This document shows, one piece after another, positions 37,300 through 49,200 of a DNA stretch of 64,000 nt (the stretch's first letter is position 1; each line of letters begins with the position of its first letter). The translations under genes were made by a program, and so were the position numbers. Below the pieces are notes generated by a model. It worked only from the letters and a program-made list of their open reading frames with translations. It did no database searches and had not been told where the DNA came from. Source of the stretch: Capitella teleta (Eukaryota; Annelida; Polychaeta; Capitellidae); NCBI GenBank assembly GCA_000328365.1, contig KB308479.1, forward strand, positions 473,998-537,997, written 5' to 3'.

Positions 37300-37850
37300 C
37301 GTCTTCAGTCCTCCTCATCTTCTGACAGCACAAGGGCAGGGCGGTAGAAGGAAGAATCCTCCTCCAAAAATCTTGAAAGACAAAACAAGTATTCCTTAAA
37401 TGACCAGATCATTAAAAAGGTCAGAAGACTCACTGTTCCCTTTCTTGGCTGAATGTGCTGAGGGCACCTGCATGTCCACCTTGAGCTTTTGGGACACAGA
37501 TCCAGACCCTGGAAAACATTCACAAAATTAACAGAAACAGGTTAGAGGCATGAAGACTCCCTATTGGTTTGCACAGGAGGTATCGGTAGGTCAGCCTCAG
37601 TCTCCTCCTCCTTTACAACTGAAAAGAAACAAATGAGTTAAAGCAAAAGCCAACTTCAGGAGACCATACCGTCAGTGTCATAATCTTAAGTAGGCAGCAT
37701 GGTGCTTTCCTCGAAGTGCATGCGGTTTCAAAGCAAGATAGTTGTGGCTGTGGTCTTTCAGAATCTTCAGAAACCCATCCATGGCATTGCTGTTGACTGA
37801 AAATAATGTGTACCATGTCAGCAGCGTCTCATCGAAGTGCAAATCGCCCT
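37300..37850 (-). CDS. Unidentified exon cluster ending in an acidic tail
   Basis: Minus-strand pieces with usable splice signals are about 37680-37800 (NAMDGFLKILKDHSHNYLAL), about 37560-37620 (KEETEADLPIPPVQTN), 37437-37511 (VPKAQGGHAGALSTFSQERE) and 37312-37373 (FLEEDSSFYRPALVLSEDEE, stop). The last two join in phase across a GTGAGT..TTTCAAG intron. I do not recognise a family. The cluster could be the 3' end of a gene or a transposon-derived gene; the first exons and the true start are unknown. Confidence 0.4.
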
Positions 37851-39319
37851 GTCAATAAGTCTTTTTGTATTCGTTTGTAAACGTTAGATTTTGTTTTTCA
37901 GAACTGAATGGATAACTGATATTCTAGATACTCAAGCAGCCGAAAAGTTGTTGAAACTAAACTTGACGGCTTGATCTGCCGAAATAATTGCTCCAGCTCC
38001 TGAACAATTCATCATTTACAATACTTTAATAAATACAGGCATGCTCACATTGTGAGGAAACGGTAATACTACTTGCGAGAAGTGATGATTGGTGACTGCA
38101 CTGACTGGATAGTAGAAGTTCGTTACGACGAATGTCAGTCATAATCATAACGCACTAAATTTTTCGGTATGCTGTGTTAAGATATAGAAGATGTATAAAA
38201 AGAAAAACTCGAACGTCGAATTGTAATAGTGCCGAAACAAAGACACTTTAATATATATCTTGTTAAATCAATGAATCCCTGTTTATTGAGGAAATGAAAT
38301 AAATGAATTATTTGGTGTGTATATCCACTGCAGTGCTCAAAGTAGGCCTACTGCTAGCTGACATACTACAGCGAGCCCAATGGGAGGTATACAGACCTCG
38401 CCCGAGAATCTGTGCTAGCCTACTGCTAGCTCCCCAAGCCGTAGCATAGTGTACACACAAACTGCTCCGCTACCCTTGGGGAGCTAGCCTACTGTCAATA
38501 AATTTGAAATAAATCACAAGTATTTAATATATATTTAATGATAAATATATTTCTTTGGTTATAAGGATAATTATAAGGTTCCCATTTTAAGTCCTGACCT
38601 AACAGACTGCATTTTGTCGAGACACAAAAGCATTGAAATGAATGACAAAATCAATTTACAAGTGTTTTGTACAGACTCAGAAATAAAGCCTACTGAAATG
38701 AAAATGAAAACTCTATATTTTTCAAAACTTTTATTTTTCACTAAAATCACATTGATGTTCAATGAAGAATGAATAAACATATATATATAGGAATGTGATT
38801 CATGATCAACAATTGCTTCAAAGTATTCTACATTTCTGTTGTCATGTAAAAACCCTAATGACATGATTTTTATAGATTTTTTCACTCTGAGCCACACTTG
38901 GTCAATAGCGACGGATCTTAGCGCATGCACGTAACGTACACGGATAGCAAATAACCGAATGAATGATGCAATATTGCAGTTGACAGCAATCAATTTGTTC
39001 TTATCCAGCCAAACATCATTCAATTTATGCTCTTATCATGACTTGTTGCCAAAACAAACCCAGATTATTTTCAACATCAATGACGACAGAGGATGTCACT
39101 ATTGTTCCAAGATTGAGCTAACCCAAAACAAAACAGAGCTGTACTGAAATGGACATTATGCAGAGGAGGGGATGCTAGAGGGGAGATGATGGATGATCGT
39201 GTGCTTAGAGTAGCATCTCAATTCCCAATGATTGTCGTGTATTGTAACAATATATTTTCATGGCAGTGCATGTACACGATGTCTCGCCGTTTTGCCACAG
39301 CTGGCTCTATTAAAAAAAC
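37851..39319. other. Intergenic DNA upstream of PIGZ, small stem-loop
   Basis: Mostly AT-rich. A perfect 14-bp inverted repeat (GCTAGCTCCCCAAG at 38425-38438 and its complement at 38475-38488) forms a 64-bp stem-loop. The minus ORF at 38571-39023 has no domain and AT-driven composition. PIGZ's promoter should lie near 39000-39300. Confidence 0.5.
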
Positions 39320-40856
39320 ATGAAAATGACCTCAAACAAAATGAAAGTATTCTTTCCCCAGATGAAGCTGTGCTGTTTCCTTCTGGCTCTCCGCTTTGCT
39401 TGGTGCCTGCTGCCACAGTATGGTTACATTCATCCTGATGAGTTTTTTCAAACGGTTGAAATTGTTGCAGGTGTAGTAGTATATCTTGCTCTGTTGCATT
39501 CTGATTGAGACTTTTGCTTCCATTACAGGAGATGTTCTTGACGTGAAAGTGCTCACAGCCTGGGAATTCAACTCCTCTCGCCCCATTCGCAGCATCACTG
39601 TTCCTCACCTCCTCTTCTCTCCTCTCTTTCACGCTCTTCGCGTCTTCAACGCAGCTACTCCATACCTCGTTCTTATCATCCCACGTGTTGCCATGACGAC
39701 CGCGACCATGATAGCTGAGTGTTACATTGGGAAGACTGCCACAAGACTTGGTTATGACGCGAGTGGCTGCCACTTGCTCCTTGCTTCCTCTTACGTCAGT
39801 TTGGTTTACTTGACGCGAACATTTTCAAACTCTGTTGAATATCTCTTGTTTGCCTTGTTGCTTCACCAGTGCGTGCACAACAGAAGCGCTTTCACCGTTT
39901 CCCTCCTGTTGACGCTGGGTGTTTTCAATCGACCCACCTTCGTGGCATTTGCATGCGTTCCGGTCATAAACTGGTTGAAAGGCTCTCTGTTGAATCGCAC
40001 GCTGACTTGCCTGATGAACGGAATTGCGATGAGTTGTGTGATCATTCTATGTGACACTCTATATTTCACAGGATCAATTTCTTCCAATTTCATAATCACT
40101 CCTCTTAACTTCCTACTTTACAACTCACAATCTTCCAATTTAGCTGAGCATGGTGTTCACCCATTGTACACCCACATATTAGTTAACACACCTCTGTTGT
40201 TTGGTCCACTTGCACTGGCCTGGCTATCTCAAGGACGGCATGACCACTTCCTTTGTCTATCATATTTTATTCCTTTGTTATTTCTTTCAGTTTTTCCTCA
40301 CCAAGAACCAAGATTTCTCCTGCCTTTGCTCATTCCTATCTGTATCATTAACTCTGGCAACAAACGCCTCGCTATTTGGCTAACTTTCAACGCGCTCGCT
40401 GCAATTCTCTACGGACACCTTCACCAGGCAGGCGTTGTGAAATCTCTGATTCAGTCGTCTGAATTCAAAGGTTGCACCCATCTTGTGTATTACCATACTT
40501 ACATGCCCCCACGCCACTTGACTTTGCAATCCAAATCCTCCTCCTCCGAGGCAAGGGAAGATTCATGCTCGTCCGTCTCAGTGCATGACTTGATGAGCAG
40601 CCCTTTACCAACGGTCCAGGAATACTTGTTTTCTATTGCGATTAAGAACCCCCTTGCTAATGTTTATCTTGTTGCACCTGCTTCTTTGGATTTAGGGGGA
40701 TTCATCACCAAAGAGAAATATGCTTTTTGTCCTCATTTATCAACTGAGAATTTACCAAGATTGAATTTTGAGAAAGGAATTTTGAATGGAATTTATGAAA
40801 TGTTCAATGATATGTGTTTGAAAATGTATGAGGTTGATGTTGGCATTAGATCGTAA
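39320..40856 (+). CDS. PIGZ: GPI mannosyltransferase 4 (PIGZ/SMP3 family, GT22), 492 aa
   Basis: ER membrane enzyme that adds the fourth mannose to the GPI core from dolichol-phosphate-mannose. Two exons, 39320-39470 and 39529-40856, join in phase across a 58-bp intron. The N-terminus is a hydrophobic segment followed by [14 protein letters not shown], the HPDE catalytic motif of the GT22 family, placed in the first luminal loop as usual. Then come [20 protein letters not shown] and a run of hydrophobic segments, including [15 protein letters not shown], a family-typical block. The length is ordinary for PIGZ. The more amino-proximal of several Met codons was taken as start. It is convergent with the arrestin gene; AATAAA lies at 40955-40960. 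Confidence 0.88.
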
Positions 40857-41564
40857 TCTGTAATAGGACAGTTAAATGAACAGAAGGTTTGTGCCCATCA
40901 TGAGAAATAGATCTACTTTTGATCATTCCCATTGAAAATTTCCTTTTTGAGTTGAATAAACTATGTTTTATGTCCAAGCGGATGTCATATTTTGTTATTT
41001 TTGTTATTTTTATTATTTTATTATGGTTATGGAAAAAAAAAGATCAAGTGTAAACTTTTATTCTCGCAAAAAATAAAATAAATGCAATATAATAGAGGTA
41101 TTAAATTGAAAAATAAAAATATTTTGATCAACCAATATAAAGACAATGAGAACATAAACTTCATGTTAACTTGTTCAAAAGAGATAAATAAAAATAGAGA
41201 TAAGGCAAATTATGGTCAATGAATAGGAGATAAACATTAAGAAAGAATTGTATTAATTTTGAATCAATCATTGCGACACAACACGGAAAAGAATTTCTGT
41301 AAAAAATGTTCTTCCAAAAGGTGAGGAGGATGAGATAAGTGATATAATCCCTCACAATGTCATGAAACTTGGCAGACGAGAAAACTCATTCGATTCTGTG
41401 AATGAAAAACAAATGACCAACAGAATGATGAATATGTTTGATGAATTACCCGTAATTCTGAGGGGAACACCATACAAAGAATCTGAATGGATAATTGAAC
41501 ATTCTGTCATCCAATCCGGAATGTGATCATTATTTCTCTGCGGAGGAATTTTGTTTTGAATTTA
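40857..41564. other. Convergent 3' intergenic region with poly(A) signals
   Basis: AT-rich DNA between PIGZ and the arrestin-fold gene. It holds AATAAA on the plus strand (40955-40960) and on the minus strand (TTTATT at 41057-41062), consistent with the two 3' UTRs lying tail to tail. Confidence 0.65.
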
Positions 41565-44500
41565 CTAAAATATTGATGAACGCCATACGGAAGTAGAAGG
41601 GGCAATGGTCACATCAGGCAGGGGCAGCCATGACGTCACAGGAGAACATGACGTGAAATGCACGGTCACTTCTACTCCATATCGACACTAAGAGAGAGAG
41701 AAAGAGTGCTCAGTAGCTTAATGAGAGAGAACTTACCTGCAGGAATTCACCATTAATAGTTGGCATGCGTTCCACTTCTTTTAAGGGAACATACAAGTCT
41801 TGAAAACCACTGAAAATTATTTTTCTATTGAGATCAGCAAATCAAATCATAGCTTTAATTAAAACTGTTGTAATAATTTGTGGATATTTGTACAGTCAGA
41901 CCCCGTTAATCCGCTGTCATGAAATCCGCCCTAAAATCTCAGGGACGAATCGTTTGTAATGCTAATTGTGTCATGTAATCCGCCTCCAACCACAGTTCTG
42001 AGGAACAAATCTACACTGTACCATTATAAATTACATATGTAATCCGCCCTTTGAAATAATGTAGTGTAAACAAACATAAGACATGACGCATCAATTGTTA
42101 GAGATTTCTTGCAAGTCAGGTCAATTAAACAACAAATGGCACCCCTCTGCCTATTCAACGTTCAAGAAGTTAATTAAACAAAGGAATCAAATGCGGGTAT
42201 CATCGCCATATCAATTCCTTTATATCTGCATGTATGGCTTGTTTACTTTCAATTCAATTGGTCGCTCAGTTAGGCAATGTTCAGGAGCAGAACGAACGAC
42301 AGGAGTTGTGAGTAGAGATCATGGAATCGAGTGGTGAAGCGAGGGGAATTGAAACTCAAAGACTCGGAGCTGATCCAAGTACTCATCATGACATGCATAA
42401 AATGAGAGCCCACAACGACCATCCTTCAGTTATTATGTCTACTATCTACATTGCCCACTACAATTGATCGTTTCTTTTTTACGACCTGCTTGTAACTTAT
42501 GGTACATACCACTATATGGTACTTGGGTTTTTGTATGGCATCTAATTTTTATCTAATTGTGGTCTGACATTTTTCGTTAATCCGTCTGTTTCTTGGGAAT
42601 GGATGAGGGCGAATTAACGGGATCTGACTGTAACAATAAGGGATGTTTTAATGCACCTCAGTAAGCTGTGGTCTACAGTTCCAACAATTGCACTTGACCA
42701 CAAAGTTCGCCATTCACCATTTTCAGGAAACTCAATTCCGTCCAGAACATTGCTTGACACAATGGCGTCCTGACTCAAGACTGATCTTCTCTTGCTAGTG
42801 ATCTTAAAACAACGGAGAAGCTGAAAAAAACCCACAACCCAATAAGAAAAAGAAGATGTGAAAGAAACCAGCAGTACCTTGACCTCAATACGTTTGAGTT
42901 TGGGTTTCACAATTCCTTTGAAATCAAAATTGAGATCAATTTTGACATGTTTATCTGACTGATAAACTTGCTCATCAGTCCTGTAATGCATATTGAAAGC
43001 ATGAGTGGTTGAAAGAATTAATGATGAATATTATTACGTAATGTGCACTGTGAAAGACATGCGTTTCAAACGGAAGTAAGGCGTTGGGATGTGAGCGGTG
43101 TGTTCGGTCTTTAACCCGTCACCGGGCGACGATATTCTTTGATGAACCAGAAAATAATGCTGCACCTGGGGGGAGATGAGGAGGTGATTGGAGGAGGTAA
43201 GAGGAGGCAGAAGGAGGTGATTGGAGAAGGTGAGAGGAGGCAAGAGGTGATTGGAGAAGATGAGAGGAGGCAGGAAGAGGTGATTTGAGGAGGTAAGAGG
43301 AGGCGTGAGTGAGTGAGTGAGTGATTGGGGTTTTACGGCTCCACCCAACCCATTCGGGTGATAAGGGCGCCAGAACAGAAGGCCCGGGACCGGGGTTTCC
43401 CCCTACTCTTATCGATAAATCCCAAGGGTTCTGTATCCTGCATACCACCATAGACAGTAGTACACAGCGCCCGGCCTTGTTACGCAGTTGGGCAGCACTG
43501 CAGAGTCACCGAAGAATTACAATTATAACGGATTACAATTATAATTCACAATCATAACGCCCGTGGCATGATCGGGTCTCGAACCCGGGACCTCAACCCC
43601 CACGGTCGGCATTGGATTGTAGTCAGTGGTTTAACCCACTGAGCTATCTGGTGCCCCTGTAAGAGGAGGCAGGAGGAGGTGATTGGAGGAGGCAAGAGAA
43701 GGCAGGAAGAGGTGATTGGAGAAGGTGATTGGAGGAGGCAGGAGGAGGAAATTGGAGAAGGGGAGAGGAGCCAGGAAGAGGTGATTGGAGGAGGTAAGAG
43801 GAGGCAGGAGGAGGTGATTTGAGGAGGTGATTGGAGAAAATAAGAGGAGGCAGGAGGAAATTGGAGGAGGTGAGAGGAGGCAGAAGGAGGTGATTTGAAG
43901 AGGTAAGGAGGCAGGAGAAGGTGATTTGAGGAGGTAAGAGGAGGCAGAAGGAGGTGATTTCAGGAGGTGATTGGAGAAGGTGAGAGGAGGCAGGAGGAAA
44001 TTGGAGAAGGTGAGAGGAGGCAAGAGGAGGTGATTTGAGAAGGTGATTGGAAAAGGTGAGAGGAGGCAGGAAGAGGTGATTTGAGGAAGTGATTTGAGAA
44101 GGTGAGAGGAGGCAGGAGGAAATTGGAGGAGGTGAAAAGAGGCAGGAGGAGGTGATTTGAGATGGTGATTGGAGAAGGTGAGAGGAGGCAGGAGAAGGTG
44201 AGAGGAGGCAAGAGGAGGAGCTACCTTGATGGCTGAGTCTTCACACAAACTGGCCTCGATGAAGTATTGCACGCTCGCTTTGTATTGCGTCCCAACTGAG
44301 GACACAGCTTCAAAAGTCCCTGAAATTATAAATTGATTAAATGAATTCAAAATGTGCTCAGTTAATTATTATATATTACCAGGAATGTCAAGGGGAAGAG
44401 GGATTTGGAAGGGGAATGCATATTGACCAAGGCCAACTGAACCACCTGCAAAACATCATTCAATACACATGAAATGTCAATGATTCTGCTAATTGATCAA

Positions 44501-46046
44501 TCAATTACCTTTGAATAAGTGGATAGTTACATAACTAGAGAGGAGATATTCCTTCCGATTACAGTTAGTTCTGACTGTGTCATCATTTGATGAACTACAA
44601 GAATCTGAAATTGAAAAAAATAAAATAAAATGGTTAATTGATAAATAACGAGGTATTAGAAAATTTCAAATAACATTTATTGCAAACTTACATGATTCGA
44701 CACCAGAGACTTTGAGCCGAACGCCTGATGCAGCACATGGGGCTAGGACCCTCAAATATACACATCTGAAAAGATCAGGGGCTTATATTCAGGAAAACGT
44801 GGCAGTTGTAGATATAATGTCCCAATTAGAGCAACAGCAGCTGTATAACTTAACGTCAAGTAATTTTTTTTATTAAAACATGGAATTTCCACTGGGCAGA
44901 ACAATGCTTGGAATGATCCCTGCCAATAAGTGGAACCAATCTTTCATCTAGATTCTTTTGTGTGCCATCCCCTGAGGTTATAATAATATGGCATTACCAC
45001 AAAATATCCTGTTTTGCTTTCAGCACATGATTAAAACACTGCAAACCATCATCACTGAAATACTTCCTGATGGAAGGTCCACCGCACGTCAATGTCATTT
45101 GACGCTTGGGTTGGATTGCACTCATTCGTTAATGGTGTGTATTGAGCCAGAATATCAAGCATGAGCCTTATGTGCTTTGAAAGAACACCAGGCTTATGTC
45201 GTACGTTTTTGGTCCAATAGCTGAAATAGAAGCACCCATTGGGAGACCACGATTCTTCAGTTGTTTGGAGGCACAAGATCTCCCAGGAAAACAGGGAGTT
45301 CCCAACTTGTCACCTCCAAATTCAGGGACAGACCAATGAGATGAGGAATCTGTGGCCATGCGTCCTGATGATGGTTCCACGATGAGGAAGGAGACTCATC
45401 GAGGGCAGTATCAGTGAAGGAGGGGATGCGCTGAGGGGCACATTGTTTCGGTTATCGCCGATGGACGCCATAGGTTGCTCATCCAATAAAGCATTCATCC
45501 TTCTCTGAAGCACATCTACAACCCATTTAAATAAGTTAAATTGGGGCATTCTATTATTTGATGCAATATGAACATCGGCCACTTTCAAATTTCTTAAATA
45601 ACTGCCAGAGCAATGATTCGGTATGGTTTCTTTCCCAGAAAATCTCTGGCAAATCTCTGCGCTGTAAACGGAATAGGAACGTAAAACATTATGATTATGT
45701 CAATAATTTATGTTTACACTAATTGCAAAAGCTCTGACAGCTCAGCTATAAACGAAATTACTTCGATTTATTTAACAGTCAGTCTAATGATAAATCATAC
45801 TATAATGGGGTAGTAGTCCAAAGATTTTATAATTTCACTTTAATATTAAATTATTTTTAAATTTAAGTTTCAGGACATGAACTCGCTTAGAATCGACACT
45901 AGTGACAGCAAGAGCCTTGAACTTGAAGAGGTTTGAAGAGCTGCCAGCTGGGACTAGTGGGAGTCTTACCCGAACACGGTCTGTCCCCCATAATAATCGT
46001 CCTTCCCAGTTTTCACAAAGATTTCAGCCGATTGTATCGAAGCCAT
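41565..46046 (-). CDS. Arrestin-domain protein (alpha-arrestin-like), 10 exons, 332 aa
   Basis: Predicted cytosolic arrestin-fold adaptor; members of this family link cargo receptors to trafficking or ubiquitin machinery. Exons, 5' to 3': 45970-46046, 44692-44765, 44509-44604, 44380-44445, 44225-44319, 43038-43165, 42878-42980, 42657-42820, 41737-41809, 41565-41687; total 999 nt. The start gives AEIFVKTGKDDYYGGQTVFG, the N-terminal arrestin strand with its GxxV/F-G turn; next come CVYLRVLAPCAASGVRLKVS and GLGQYAFPFQIPLP, the conserved F-P-F block. The C-terminal arrestin domain follows from about residue 185. No PPxY motif is visible, so it is not a typical Nedd4-binding ARRDC. A 1.2-kb intron 1 holds unrelated coding-like debris, and intron 5 a minisatellite plus a SINE. 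It is divergent from CPSF4. Confidence 0.85.
41891..42632. mobile_element. Tigger/pogo-like MITE in an arrestin-gene intron
   Basis: The body (41893-42630, 738 bp) begins CAGTCAGACCCCGTTAATCC and ends with a near-perfect inverse (CAGTCAGATCCCGTTAATTC when inverted), flanked by TA on each side. The layout is that of Tc1/mariner Tigger-type MITEs. It belongs to a different subfamily from the copy at 32.65 kb, because the terminal repeats differ after the first bases. Confidence 0.8.
43166..44224. repeat. Purine-rich minisatellite filling arrestin intron 5
   Basis: Imperfect tandem units of roughly 20-35 bp with a core like GAGGAGGCAGGAGGAGGTGA run through the whole intron, almost pure purine on the plus strand. 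A SINE (43308-43657) splits the array. The 239-codon minus ORF across it (43631-44350) consists largely of translated repeat. Confidence 0.95.
43308..43657 (-). mobile_element. Full-length tRNA-derived SINE (copy 1)
   Basis: On the minus strand the head begins GGGGCACCAGATAGCTCAGT, with an A box (TAGCTCAGTGGG) and a B box (GGTTCGAGACC) spaced as in a tRNA gene, so it should have an internal Pol III promoter. A shared body follows (GCAGTGCTGCCCAACTGCG, ... GGAGCCGTAAAACCCC), and it ends in a short (ATCACTC/CACT)n tail at 43308-43326. The family has three further copies in this window (36446, 47941, 56603). Confidence 0.9.
45052..45690 (-). pseudogene. Coding-like debris inside arrestin intron 1, family unknown
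   Basis: Several minus-strand frames show protein-like text (LKVADVHIASNNRMPQFNLF; AWPQIPHLIGLSLNLE; KHIRLMLDILAQYTPLTN), but no single frame spans the stretch. The arrestin reading frame splices cleanly over it (exon 45970-46046 to 44692-44765), so it is not part of that protein. It is probably a dead gene copy or inserted element. I do not recognise it. Confidence 0.45.
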
Positions 46047-46298
46047 GGCTTCTACTATTCATTCAATCAGTTTTCCCATTGAAATAACCCAAAACAAACA
46101 CGTTCCCTCGCCATTTTCAACACAATGACCATTGTTTACTCGGGGAAAACCGAGCAACATAAACGAAAGTGAAATTAGAAGTCAGCATTTCGCTGAGACA
46201 CCCAAAGTTAATTCCGTAGACATCATTTCCGCTGATACCCCTCAACATTTTTCGTTGATTTTGTTTTTAATATTTTTGTATTTCTCCACAATTTCACG
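46047..46298. promoter_or_regulatory. Short divergent promoter between the arrestin gene and CPSF4
   Basis: Only 252 bp separate the two start codons, so both transcripts must initiate here unless there are upstream non-coding exons. No TATA box is obvious. Shared, compact 5' regions are common for housekeeping genes such as CPSF4. Confidence 0.65.
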
Positions 46299-49200
46299 AT
46301 GCAGGCAATCGTAGCCAATGTTCAGAATACTAAATTTGACATCGAGATTGCGCTTGAGCGCCAAGTGGGCGCTACTCCTCTTCCATTTCCCGGCATGGAT
46401 AGTAAGTGAAATTTGCGCTGGGCGATAATGGGGGTATGTTGTATAATTAATATATCCAGCCAGCCCACGAAAATGACATGGGGCCTGTTTTTCTTCCAAC
46501 TTCAACTTGGACTGTGACGTCAGAACCAGAAATTTTGTTGGACCAGACATGAGTTGCATGAAAAACGCTCCACGAGACTTTGGACGATGTCTCGCCCAAT
46601 TGTCATGTGACAAGAAATTTCTACATTATTATTATATTTCTAGCAATCTAGCATGCATAACAAATTAACAGTCATAACTCGCGAGAGTTTAGTTGAACCT
46701 GAAACTGTTCCATAACTTTCAGTGGGCCGAAACGAGGTTTGAACCGTGATGTCACGGTCTAAGTTGAAGTTGAAAGAAAAACAGGCCCCTGGCTGAGGAT
46801 GACATGTCGCAGTGAGACCCAGTGCCATATTCTGCCCAGAAAAAGAAATGCCACATAAATTGATAAGGCCTAAATCCTGCGAGCTCTGATTGGAATTTAT
46901 TATTGATTAATGTCTTAAGTTTAATTAGAATTTTTTTTTTTCATCATTTGCTTGTGTGAGAAATCTTATTAAATCCATAATTTCAATTTCAGAGTCGGGG
47001 TCTGCCATTTGTACATTTCACATGCAAGCCATGTGCAGTCGAGGAATTGCTTGTCCATTCCGTCACATCAAAGGAGACAGAACAGTAGTGTGTAAACATT
47101 GGCTGAGAGGATTATGCAAAAAAGGCGATGACTGCGAATTCCTCCACGAATATGACATGTCCAAAATGCCGGAGTGCTACTTCTTCAGTAAATTCGGTAA
47201 GAACCACTCTGCTGCAAAGCATTTTGATTTAAACAATTGATTATTTCAGGTCAGTGTGGCAACAAAGAATGTCCGTTCCTGCACATAGACCCCGAGCAGA
47301 AAATGAAAGATTGCGCCTGGTATGACCGTGGCTTCTGTCGACACGGTGAGCGTTTGATGCTTGTATGGTATATTACTTTTCTTTGCTCACAGGTCCTAAT
47401 TGTAAGAATCGACACGTACGGCGAGTAATGTGCATCAATTACATGTGTGGCTTCTGTCTCGATGGTCCAAAATGCAAATACGTTCAGTAAGGGCTTCTCG
47501 TGTTCCCTCAGAGTTAAATTGACAACTTTTTTTTTTTCCTTTAGTCCACAGTTTGACATTCCGCAATCAGATCCAGCGCAACAGGCAAAGAGATTAACGA
47601 TCACGTGTCACAAGTGTGGAGAACAAGGACACAAAGCCATGCAGTGCAAGAAAAACGAAGGGGTCAGTGAATTCTCTGCTTTGTTCCCAATGTCAATTTT
47701 GAAAACCTAACAAATAGTATTGAAGTACCTCCAATGAATTTCATCCTTGTACTGAGCGATTTATAGAGCCATCTGAATTGTCATTTGATCACTGACGTGC
47801 AAAAGTTCCCAAACACGTTTTTTTAACTACAAAGACACAACAGTGGTTATACCTGTGCTGAATTGTCCTGGACAAATAGGCGGCAGCTGCTTGGCTGTAC
47901 ATAATGTTTGTCGGTTGTTTTCATTCCATTCTATTCCACTAATTATAATTCTTCAGTGACTGCAGTGCTGCCCAACTGCGTTACAAGGCTGGGCGCTGTG
48001 TACTACAGTATGGTAGTATGCAGAAGAAAGAAACCTTGGGATTTATCAATAAGAGTAGGGGGAAACCCGGGTCCTGGGCTTCTGTTCTGGCGCCTGCATC
48101 ACCCGAATGGGTTGGGTGGAGCCTTAAAACCCCATCTTGTCTTGTCAGGCCTTATGATTCAATTTACCCTCGTGAGCATCTGCTATGGGGAGCAATTTGC
48201 TCACCCAACCGTGTTTAATTGGCAATATCAATGTATGTACATGTTCTCAGCACTTGCTGCAACATATACTGAGCAACAAAAGAAACTATACATAGCTTTA
48301 AAAGCTTATAGAGTAGTGCAAACTATATTTAGCATTGAAAAAAAGAGTGGGCCAAGTGCTCTATGTTAAAGATCTCAATGCTTTTCAATGACGCTGCGCA
48401 TTTCTGAGAAAGTGTTACAAAACAGATCGCAGTCTAAAAAACACAATTAATAGAGTGCGCCCAACATTCCATGATATTTCCACTTTTGGCAGCAAACAGG
48501 GTCCTGGACTATGGATAGGCTTTATTGGACGCACAAATAAAGCATCGCTCTCGTACTATGTTTTGTTTAAGAGTGTTATTGCTTTGACAGTAGCACTAAT
48601 GTTTATTTCCTAAAATCAAAACAAACCACATTTTGAATTGAAGCACCATGCAACAGATGACAATCTGATATGCTCGTTCAGGGGCTCATTTGATTTAGCT
48701 CTCTTTGTGATCACACACCACTCACATGTAAATGTTAAAATGGGCAAAATTCAATTTTTGCCCAGTTTTTGTTTTTTAATAAATACAATTTTTAAAATAG
48801 TCAATGAATGTGACAATGGCAATTTATTATGCGCTCATTCCATGTAAAATGCTCACAAGCGCAGTACAATCAAGACTTGAAAGCGGTTGCAAAGATGGTA
48901 TGGAAATGAAAGGAGGTATAAAATTAGCTAAAAACATATTAAAAAAGATGTGTTTTCAATTTCCATCTGAAGGTGTCATAGTCTGTGATTTCGTGAAGAG
49001 TTTGTGGTTGTGCGTTCCAGGCACGGGGTGCAGCAATATTTTTTATTTCATTTTGTTTTATTTATTAAGCTTCATGCATGCAAAAATAATATGTACAATA
49101 GAAACAATGCACGCAACAGCATGGCAGAACAGGAAAACCTATAAGAACTGCCAGCTTAAAAAATACAATGGCAACAAAGAATATGAGTCAAGGAAATTAG

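Noticed and set aside
38571-39023. 150-codon minus ORF
   Set aside because: AT-driven composition, no motif, no splice partners.
39258-39773. 171-codon minus ORF over PIGZ exon 1
   Set aside because: Antisense of the PIGZ coding region, which has a clear family match on the plus strand.
43631-44350. 239-codon minus ORF rich in Ser, Pro and Leu
   Set aside because: Mostly translation of the purine minisatellite; only its first part is a true arrestin exon, in that exon's own frame.
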